This document shows, piece by piece, positions 6,880 through 12,995 of a stretch of DNA of 18,234 nucleotides. The stretch covers positions 1 to 18,234 of the forward strand of contig JASLJW010000039.1 of the NCBI GenBank assembly GCA_030747885.1, read 5' to 3'. The first letter of the stretch is position 1. Each line of letters starts with the position of its first letter. This stretch comes from Candidatus Thalassarchaeaceae archaeon (GTDB lineage Archaea; Thermoplasmatota; Poseidoniia; Poseidoniales; Thalassarchaeaceae). The position numbers were made by a program, and so were the translations under genes. Below the pieces are notes generated by a model. The model made no database searches. It had not been told where the DNA came from and was given only the letters and a program-made list of their open reading frames with translations.

Positions 6880-7728
6880 ATGAACACCCTTCGTCCATTT
6901 TCCGGGATTAGTACCTTGAAATTATTGATTTCTCTTTCTTTTGTCCATTTGTTGACATATCTTCTTCCAGTATGCATCTTCATCCATTCTCGAGGCCGAT
7001 ACCCTCGCCAACTTTCAGAGTCAACAAAAATTGTGTTAGAATCAAGTGGCCAAGATCCAACTATGTTGACATATTGTCTAATGCTTTTCTTTGTATTATC
7101 TACTTTTATTATCTTGAGAGAATTGTTGCTTAGGCAGATAGATGAAAATGGCGTTTCATCATATACACGAATTGAAATTGTGTTGGCCATCTTCATAATT
7201 ACTCCAATTGGATTAGAAATCCATCGTCTACTAATGGGCATTGAATCAGATTCATATGAATTGTTTATTTTTTTGATGTTGGTTCTATTTGTGTTTGTTA
7301 ATCTCTTCTTTGTTGGATGGAATACGTGGAAAAGAAACCGATTCAATGTAGAATTAAGTGAGTCTGCATTACCGATTTTTTCTTTTTCAATGACTTGCTA
7401 TCTTCTTGCAGCAATTACCAATATCGAAAGAATGGAATTGTTTGGGATCGAGACGTCAGATATCCATACGATTTTTGCAGTAATGGCCTATACCTTGTTT
7501 TACCCTCTTTTGAATTCAATTAGAAGTAGTTCTAAGATTAGCTTATTTTGTTTGATATTGAGTACAGTTTCTATTTTTGCATTCAATTTCGTCCCTCAAG
7601 TGAATGATTCTTCAACAATTACCCCCCATTTAATGTTCGAATTCTTTGGTGTAGGTTTCCTTTACTGTTCATTACTTACTAGAGACATTGGAGTACTATC
7701 TGAAGAAGAATCCAATGAATCCGAATAG
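6880..7728 (+). CDS. Multi-spanning membrane protein of unknown function (about 8 helices)
   Basis: 282 residues, strongly hydrophobic. I count about eight membrane helices, near 13-36, 62-82, 98-117, 127-148, 163-182, 194-213, 219-237 and 248-266, with short loops and an acidic C-terminus (LSEEESNESE). The start is secure: GAGGATG at 6868-6874 stands 5 nt before the ATG, with a TATA-like ATTATTTAT about 25 nt upstream. I do not recognise the family. The loops carry charged pieces such as RELLLRQIDENG, but no cysteine cluster, nucleotide-binding motif or transporter signature is evident. The helix count and a late segment, SDIHTIFAVMAYTLFYPL, only vaguely recall Frag1/DRAM-type proteins, and I would not name it on that. 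It ends 1 nt from the convergent sdhB stop. Local GC is very low (17 of 60 in 7261-7320), as expected for helices rich in Phe, Ile and Leu. Confidence 0.75.
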   Translation: MNTLRPFSGISTLKLLISLSFVHLLTYLLPVCIFIHSRGRYPRQLSESTKIVLESSGQDPTMLTYCLMLFFVLSTFIILRELLLRQIDENGVSSYTRIEIVLAIFIITPIGLEIHRLLMGIESDSYELFIFLMLVLFVFVNLFFVGWNTWKRNRFNVELSESALPIFSFSMTCYLLAAITNIERMELFGIETSDIHTIFAVMAYTLFYPLLNSIRSSSKISLFCLILSTVSIFAFNFVPQVNDSSTITPHLMFEFFGVGFLYCSLLTRDIGVLSEEESNESE

Positions 7729-7729
7729 A

Positions 7730-8497
7730 TTACTTTTTGAGACCAATTTTCTTTGCAATCATTGTTATTGGGTCATAATATTCTGTCACGATTCGTTCTT
7801 TTAGTGGAATAATTGCGTTGTCTGTAATATTTATTCCAGCAGGGCAAACTTCTGTACAACATTTCGTAATATTACAATATCCAAGTCCAAAGTCTTCTTT
7901 GATTTCTGGAATTCGACTTTCCGTATCTAGAGGATGCATTTCTAGATTGGCAAGTCGAACGAAGAAACGAGGTCCTGCAAATTCATCGAATTTTTGATGT
8001 TCTCGTAGAACGTGACATGTATTTACACATAACATGCATTCGATACATGATCTAAATTCTTGAATTCGATCTGCTTCTTGTTGATGGAATACCCAATCAG
8101 GATCATCAGGTCCATTGATTGGTTTGATTCGCTTGTCGGTTTTGTAAGCCCACGATGTATCAGTTACTAAATCACGAACTAGAGGAAATGATTGCATTGG
8201 TTTTACAAGAATGGGCTCGTTTTCATCAGTCATTTCTTCAAAAACATCTTCCATTCTGGTCATGCACATTAATTGTGGTTTTCCATTTATTTCTGCACTG
8301 CAAGACCCACATTTTCCGGCTTTACAATTCCATCTGCATGCCAAATCAGGGGCTTCTTCAGCTTGAATTCTATGTATTACATCTAATACAACCATTCCTT
8401 CATCAAGTGGGACGGTATAATCTACGAGTTCTCCATATGGGTCTCCATCACTATCAGGAGAGCCTCGGAAAACTCTGAAGGTTACATTCTCACTCAT
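7730..8497 (-). CDS. sdhB: Succinate dehydrogenase/fumarate reductase iron-sulfur subunit
   Basis: 255 residues, carrying electrons from the flavoprotein to the membrane anchor in complex II. All three cluster motifs are intact. The [2Fe-2S] ligands are C58, C63, C66 and C78 (C-x4-C-x2-C-x11-C in CKAGKCGSC...C). The [4Fe-4S] ligands are C151, C154, C157 and C218. The [3Fe-4S] ligands are C161, C208 and C214 (CIECMLCVNTC and CNITKCCTEVCP). Extra cysteines sit at 54 and 213. An in-frame ATG at 8519-8521 exists inside sdhA, but the ATG at 8495-8497 is preferred: GAGGAGG at 8504-8510 stands 6 nt upstream, and the protein then begins directly with the ferredoxin fold (MSENVTFRVF). It is the third gene of sdhC-sdhA-sdhB, one base after the sdhA stop. 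It lies on the cytoplasmic face of the membrane. Confidence 0.96.
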   Translation of the reverse strand: MSENVTFRVFRGSPDSDGDPYGELVDYTVPLDEGMVVLDVIHRIQAEEAPDLACRWNCKAGKCGSCSAEINGKPQLMCMTRMEDVFEEMTDENEPILVKPMQSFPLVRDLVTDTSWAYKTDKRIKPINGPDDPDWVFHQQEADRIQEFRSCIECMLCVNTCHVLREHQKFDEFAGPRFFVRLANLEMHPLDTESRIPEIKEDFGLGYCNITKCCTEVCPAGINITDNAIIPLKERIVTEYYDPITMIAKKIGLKK

Positions 8498-8498
8498 G

Positions 8499-10328
8499 TT
8501 ATTCCTCCTCGTGTAAATCATCAGTGTCTAGAAGTATTTTCAAATCATCAGGTATGGGTGGATAGGTAGTATAATCGATAGACATGGAACCATCTGCTCC
8601 CTTAATTATTACACTATTGATTTTCCCCCAGTGTTTATGATCAGGTTGAGGAAAGTCATCACGCGTATGCCCTCCCCGACTTTCTTCTCGTTTTAGGGCA
8701 GCTAGAGCACACATTCTACTAACATCAATCATTGCTCCAATTTCAAGTGCTTGATGCCAACCTGGATTGTAGATTCTCCCTCCTCCAGAAGTGGTTTTGT
8801 TAGATCTTTTTTCGAGTTCATCCAAATCGACTAATGCTTCTTCAAGTAGATTTTTTGTTCGGATAATTCCAACTTTATTTTGCATCATTTCTCGTAAATC
8901 CTCTACCACTTTAGCAGGATTTTCTCCTTCTGTACGGTTAAGTGGTTCAAGAGTTTCAGCAATTACTTCTTCAATTTCAGATTCATCAATTTCAGAGAAT
9001 GATTCGATTTTTTCTGCTGCTATCGATGCTTGTTCCCCAGCAATCATACCAAAAACAATGAGATCTGAAAGGGAGTTTCCACCTAGCCGATTTGCACCAT
9101 GTAATCCAGTAGCTGCTTCCCCTGCAGCAAAGAGGCCTGGAATTGTTGTTTCCTGAGTATATGGGTCAACTTTTACTCCCCCCATTACATAGTGTGCAGT
9201 TGGCCCTACTTCCATTGGTTGTTTGGTGATATCAACCGCTGCAAGCTCCATGAATTGATGATACATGCCAGGAAGTTTTTTCTTGACTTCTTCAGGATCT
9301 CTCCAAGAGATATTCAGATAGGCCCCACCATGTTCAGAAGCCCGTCCTGCCTTTCTTTCACTATTGATTGCCTTAGCAACAACATCTCGAGTGAGTAGTT
9401 CAGGCGGTCTTCTTTTTGTTGCCAATTTTCCTGAAACTACTTCATCGACCCATGCTAGCGCCTCTTCTTCAGTATCTGCAAATTCATCACGATACATTTC
9501 TGGAACATAATCAAACATGAATCTGTTACCTTCAGAATTGGTGAGCATACCCCCTTCTCCACGCACACCCTCAGTCACAAGAATTCCTTTTACTGAAGGT
9601 GGCCAGATCATTCCTGTTGGGTGAAATTGTACAAATTCCATATCTCCCATCTCGGCTCCGGCCCAATAGGCAAGTGCATGTCCTTCTCCTGTGTATTCCC
9701 ATGACCCTGAGCAAACTTCCCAACAACGAGTAATTCCCCCAGTTGCGAGAACTATGGTCTTGGCTTTGAATAAATGAAGGGATCCATCAGTTCGATTATA
9801 TGCAAAACAACCACTAATTCTCCCATTAGTTTTGAAGAGTCTTCGAACTGTGAATTCCATGAACACTTCCATTCCAGTGTGTATGCCTTTTTGTTGAAGA
9901 GTTCGAATGAGTTCAAGTCCAGTAGCATCCCCTATGTGTGCCAATCTTGGATATGTATGCCCCCCGAAGTTACGTTGACTGGTGAGTCCCTTCGGCGTTC
10001 TATCGAAGACAGCCCCCCATTGCTCTAATTCCCTAATCCGATCAGGTGCTTGTTGTGCATGGATTTGTGCCATTCTCCAATCACCAAGATATTTTCCACC
10101 CTTCATTGTGTCTCTAAAGTGAGTCTGCCAAGAATCGCGGTGATCCTTGTTAGCTAATGCAGCAGCAGCACCCCCTTCTGCCATTACAGTGTGTGCTTTT
10201 CCTAACATTGATTTGCAAATCATGGCAACATTGGCACCCGAAGCGCTTGCTTCGATTGCAGCACGAAGACCAGCTCCTCCTGCTCCAATTACTACCACAT
10301 CATGCTCGTGGGTTTCATAATCTGCCAT
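8499..10328 (-). CDS. sdhA: Succinate dehydrogenase/fumarate reductase flavoprotein subunit
   Basis: 609 residues, catalysing succinate to fumarate oxidation (or the reverse) with covalent FAD. Visible features: dinucleotide fold VVVIGAGGAG at 11-20; H46 in KAHTVMAEGG, the expected FAD-attachment histidine; the active-site region H236 in FHPTG; T252, E253 and R256 in VTEGVRGEGG; R314 in LLTRDVV, the likely proton-transfer arginine; H379 in PTAHYVMGG; R414 in GANRLGGNSL. It is therefore probably fully active. The C-terminal region contains RMCALAALKREESRGGHTRDDFP, as expected for the family. The ATG abuts the sdhC stop (TGA then ATG) with GGAGGG at 10335-10340 as its ribosome site, and its last codons (GAG GAG GAA) double as the sdhB ribosome site. 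Direction (oxidase or reductase) cannot be told from sequence; the neighbours suggest an aerobic dehydrogenase. Confidence 0.97.
   Translation of the reverse strand: MADYETHEHDVVVIGAGGAGLRAAIEASASGANVAMICKSMLGKAHTVMAEGGAAAALANKDHRDSWQTHFRDTMKGGKYLGDWRMAQIHAQQAPDRIRELEQWGAVFDRTPKGLTSQRNFGGHTYPRLAHIGDATGLELIRTLQQKGIHTGMEVFMEFTVRRLFKTNGRISGCFAYNRTDGSLHLFKAKTIVLATGGITRCWEVCSGSWEYTGEGHALAYWAGAEMGDMEFVQFHPTGMIWPPSVKGILVTEGVRGEGGMLTNSEGNRFMFDYVPEMYRDEFADTEEEALAWVDEVVSGKLATKRRPPELLTRDVVAKAINSERKAGRASEHGGAYLNISWRDPEEVKKKLPGMYHQFMELAAVDITKQPMEVGPTAHYVMGGVKVDPYTQETTIPGLFAAGEAATGLHGANRLGGNSLSDLIVFGMIAGEQASIAAEKIESFSEIDESEIEEVIAETLEPLNRTEGENPAKVVEDLREMMQNKVGIIRTKNLLEEALVDLDELEKRSNKTTSGGGRIYNPGWHQALEIGAMIDVSRMCALAALKREESRGGHTRDDFPQPDHKHWGKINSVIIKGADGSMSIDYTTYPPIPDDLKILLDTDDLHEEE
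8504..8510 (-). promoter_or_regulatory. Ribosome binding site of sdhB inside the sdhA tail
   Basis: GAGGAGG on the minus strand, 6 nt before the ATG at 8497, within the codons for the final glutamates of SdhA. It decides the sdhB start against the in-frame upstream ATG at 8521. It also implies translational coupling, since the sdhA stop lies between the site and the start codon. Confidence 0.75.
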
Positions 10329-11195
10329 TCAAAACCCTCCGAATAAGACTACGTCATTCCATCCAAACATCGAATCAGTACATGCCCAAATGTAAAAATC
10401 AGCGAACATCACCCAAAACAAACTATACAATGCCCAATCTTTGTGATGTTCGTTTAATTTAGTAGAGAAAATCCAAAGTTTATGTTGAAAACGTTTCCAC
10501 CTAGTTGAAGTCCAATCATTAGAACCTCCTCCAATCACATGTCTAAATGCATGACATCCTAATGTATATCCAGACAAAAGTAGAACATTTAGCATTAGTA
10601 CAATGGAACCTATAGTTACGCCATATGTATGTGAATCAACAGAATGGAAATTTATTGACAACCAAACATCATATGTTAGTATTGGCAAATAAGCAAGGGC
10701 TGCATACATAAAGTATCGATGAAGATTTTGAATTACCAGTAGTTTGGTTTCTCCAGCATATTCATTCCATGGCTTTGAAACCGCACATCCAGTGGGTTGT
10801 TGGAAAAATGCGCGGTAGTAGGCCTTTCGATAGTAATAACATGTGCCTCTAAATCCTGCTGGGAAGATAAGAATAAACATCGCAGGACTCATCCATTGTA
10901 ACTGAGTAGGAACCCAAGAGTTTTCCCCAGGAATAATTAGTGGGCTGAAAAGCGGACTCAGTACGTGATTTCCATTATTTTCTATGGACATAGTTCCATT
11001 ATCATGTCCAACACCACCCGATAATCCAAACTCCGAAAATATCCAAAAATCTGCTTCCATGAAGCCGCGCCACGTAGCATAAGCAAGCATGAATCCTAGA
11101 TATGCAGCCATTGCGGTAGGTCCTTTCCACCAACCATCCGTTCGATCGGTTTGCCCTAGACCCTTTTTCATAGGAAGCTTGAGTGGTTCACCCAT
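10329..11195 (-). CDS. sdhC: Complex II membrane anchor, mycobacterial Sdh1 (type F)-like
   Basis: 288 residues from the ATG at 11193-11195, which has AAGGGATG just upstream; an in-frame TTG at 11213 would add six residues. About five membrane helices (near 26-46, 96-116, 157-178, 193-214, 254-274). It is a single large anchor instead of small SdhC and SdhD subunits. The stretch FRGTCYYYRKAYYRAF at 115-130 is what I recall from the actinobacterial Sdh1 anchor, and the order anchor-flavoprotein-FeS is the same as in that operon. Conserved-looking candidate ligands are C119, C137, H159 (NLHRYF), C214, H215 and H219 (GCHAFRH), H250/H251 and C272. Mycobacterial Sdh1 is reported to hold a membrane-embedded Rieske-type cluster; whether this protein does is inference. 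It would pass electrons to quinone. The stop abuts the sdhA start. Confidence 0.85.
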   Translation of the reverse strand: MGEPLKLPMKKGLGQTDRTDGWWKGPTAMAAYLGFMLAYATWRGFMEADFWIFSEFGLSGGVGHDNGTMSIENNGNHVLSPLFSPLIIPGENSWVPTQLQWMSPAMFILIFPAGFRGTCYYYRKAYYRAFFQQPTGCAVSKPWNEYAGETKLLVIQNLHRYFMYAALAYLPILTYDVWLSINFHSVDSHTYGVTIGSIVLMLNVLLLSGYTLGCHAFRHVIGGGSNDWTSTRWKRFQHKLWIFSTKLNEHHKDWALYSLFWVMFADFYIWACTDSMFGWNDVVLFGGF

Positions 11196-11233
11196 ATGGC
11201 ATCCCTTAGCCAAAGGGAGTAGAGAGAGGTGAT

Positions 11234-11245
11234 AAGCAATTGCTT
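11234..11245. repeat. 12-bp perfect palindrome upstream of the sdh genes
   Basis: AAGCAATTGCTT is self-complementary. It lies in the 64-bp gap between the aldehyde dehydrogenase stop and the sdhC ATG, 38 nt before that ATG. The position fits a TATA/BRE or operator location: the minus-strand sequence continues TTGCTTATCA, a possible promoter core. A bound regulator could switch the respiratory operon. This is inference from position only. Confidence 0.4.
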
Positions 11246-11259
11246 TTCTTCAAAGAGAA

Positions 11260-12888
11260 TTATGCTAGCGAAGCATAGTCGGCTTCGGCCTCTTCGATTT
11301 CAATTTCATCAACGTCCATTTGTGCTAACTGTAATTTTCCACTCAGTTCATCATTAACTGCATGCCAATATGAGTAGGCTTCTATAACCCAAATTCCAGA
11401 CTCTCTAGTTCCATTTCCTGAACCCTTTACTCCTCCAAATGGAAGATGAGCTTCGGCTCCTGTAGTTGAATTATTAATTCCCGTCATTCCAGCCTTGATA
11501 CCTGTTTTGTATCGATATGCTTCCAATCTATCATTGGTGTATATTGCAGAAGACAAACCATATGGAGAAGCATTCGCTAAATGTAGTGCGTGATCAAAAT
11601 CCTTTGCTTTTACGATGGTAACTAGTGGACCAAATATTTCTTCATGAAAACATTCCATATCTTCTGTAACGTCAACAAAAACATGAGGCCACATGAATAC
11701 TCCATCGCTAGAATCTCCTAAGAAATTCTCTGGTTTGTTGTCCTTGGTAATACGGCCACTGCCCCAAATCTTAGTTGCTCCACTTGCCTCACACATTTCT
11801 ACTCCCTTTAGGAAGTCAGTTGCATATTTTTCAGAAAGCATGGAACCGTAAAGAACTCCATCATAGTGCATTGAATTACCGATTGTGGTTGATTTTACCT
11901 TTGACATGAAGAGTTCAACGAATTCATCGTAAATATCCTCGTGAATAATTAGGTTACCTAGGCTAGTACATCTTTGTCCTGCAGTTCCAAAACCAGCCCA
12001 GTAAGCACCTTCTACTGCATTTTCTAGGTTTGCAGATGGCATGATGACTAGTGGGTTTTTCCCTCCTAGTTCTAGGCTTGCTGATACAAGATTGCGTCCA
12101 CATACCTCTCCTATCATTTTTCCAACAGCTGTGCTTCCAGTAAAGGAAATTTTGTCTACCATTCCGAGATCTACAGCATCGACAAGATGTTGACCGGCTC
12201 CACTCCCCTTTCCATGAATTAGATTGATTACTCCGTTAGGAAGTCCCGCTTCATGCATTATACGAGCAAGTGCAAATGACAACAATGGAGAATCTTGAGG
12301 TGACTTCCAAACACAAGTATTTCCACACATTATGGCAGGAATCATTTTCCAAAAAGGAACCGCTGAAGGGAAATTACATGCATTAATGATTCCACAAACA
12401 CCCAATGGTCTCCTATAGGTGAACAGTTCCTTATCTGGTAATTCTGAATTTACAGTTTGTCCGTATAGCCTTCTTCCCTCTGATTGGAAGAACAGACATG
12501 TATCAATTGCTTCTTGCACCTCTCCCCCACATTCTTTCAGGGTTTTTCCAATTTCTCGAGCCTGTAATCTAACCAATTCTTCTTTATGATCCATTAGCAG
12601 TCGACCCATATTCCCAATAATTTGACCTCTAGTTGGTGCTGGAGTAGATGCCCATTTTGGAAATGCTTCTCTAGCCGCAGCAAGAGCGGCATGAACATCT
12701 TCTTTAGTGGAGAGGGGGAATTCTCCAATTTCATCAGAAAGAATCGCAGGATTGTTTGAAACGAATGTATTTCCATCAGATGCTAAACTTAGATTACCGT
12801 TGATGATATTGTATCCTCGAATCTTGGGGGATCCATTAGGATTGTTTGCTTCCATTGCTTCAAAACCAGCAGATAGTACATGGGCCAT
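11260..12888 (-). CDS. NAD(P)-dependent aldehyde dehydrogenase (ALDH7-like), substrate unknown
   Basis: About 542 residues from the ATG at 12886-12888. Alternatives are TTG at 12900 or ATG at 12855, where similarity to the family clearly begins; none has a good ribosome site. It oxidises an aldehyde to the acid (or acyl group). Family landmarks: CNFPSAVPFW (substrate and cofactor entry), CVWKSPQDSP with the cofactor-binding Lys, FTGSTAVG (Rossmann loop), the general base Glu at about 273 in LELGGKNP, the catalytic Cys at about 307 in GTAGQRCTS, EEIFGPLV, and HLPFGGVKGSGNG. The Glu-Cys spacing of 34 residues is normal. AGQRCT resembles ALDH7 and related groups. The C-terminus carries an acidic extension (DVDEIEIEEAEADY). 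It lies just upstream of, and in the same direction as, sdhCAB, so co-transcription is possible. A semialdehyde feeding the TCA cycle is a guess only. Confidence 0.88.
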   Translation of the reverse strand: MAHVLSAGFEAMEANNPNGSPKIRGYNIINGNLSLASDGNTFVSNNPAILSDEIGEFPLSTKEDVHAALAAAREAFPKWASTPAPTRGQIIGNMGRLLMDHKEELVRLQAREIGKTLKECGGEVQEAIDTCLFFQSEGRRLYGQTVNSELPDKELFTYRRPLGVCGIINACNFPSAVPFWKMIPAIMCGNTCVWKSPQDSPLLSFALARIMHEAGLPNGVINLIHGKGSGAGQHLVDAVDLGMVDKISFTGSTAVGKMIGEVCGRNLVSASLELGGKNPLVIMPSANLENAVEGAYWAGFGTAGQRCTSLGNLIIHEDIYDEFVELFMSKVKSTTIGNSMHYDGVLYGSMLSEKYATDFLKGVEMCEASGATKIWGSGRITKDNKPENFLGDSSDGVFMWPHVFVDVTEDMECFHEEIFGPLVTIVKAKDFDHALHLANASPYGLSSAIYTNDRLEAYRYKTGIKAGMTGINNSTTGAEAHLPFGGVKGSGNGTRESGIWVIEAYSYWHAVNDELSGKLQLAQMDVDEIEIEEAEADYASLA

Positions 12889-12951
12889 GAGTGTGGGCAA
12901 CAGGGATTAATCCTTCAATGTGGCGAAACATCAATTGAGTTTTCTGAGTCC

Positions 12952-12959
12952 TTTAATAA
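12952..12959. promoter_or_regulatory. Possible shared TATA element between aldehyde dehydrogenase and cdc48
   Basis: TTTAATAA on the plus strand reads TTATTAAA on the minus strand, so it resembles an archaeal TATA box in both directions. It ends 36 nt before the cdc48 ATG and lies 63 nt upstream of the aldehyde dehydrogenase ATG, in a 107-bp divergent gap. It is the only convincing TATA-like element for cdc48. Use by the minus-strand gene would imply a leader of about 40 nt. Confidence 0.4.
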
Positions 12960-12995
12960 CCCCGAAAACAACAGAGAATCAACTCGGGTGCAAAG

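Noticed and set aside
6864..7346. 160-codon minus-strand frame opposite the membrane protein gene
   Set aside because: The plus-strand frame has a strong ribosome site and coherent membrane helices; the minus frame is basic low-complexity sequence without a start signal.
8499..8521. Longer SdhB starting at the ATG at 8521
   Set aside because: It would overlap sdhA by 23 bases and add eight basic residues unlike SdhB N-termini, while the ATG at 8497 has a perfectly spaced GAGGAGG.
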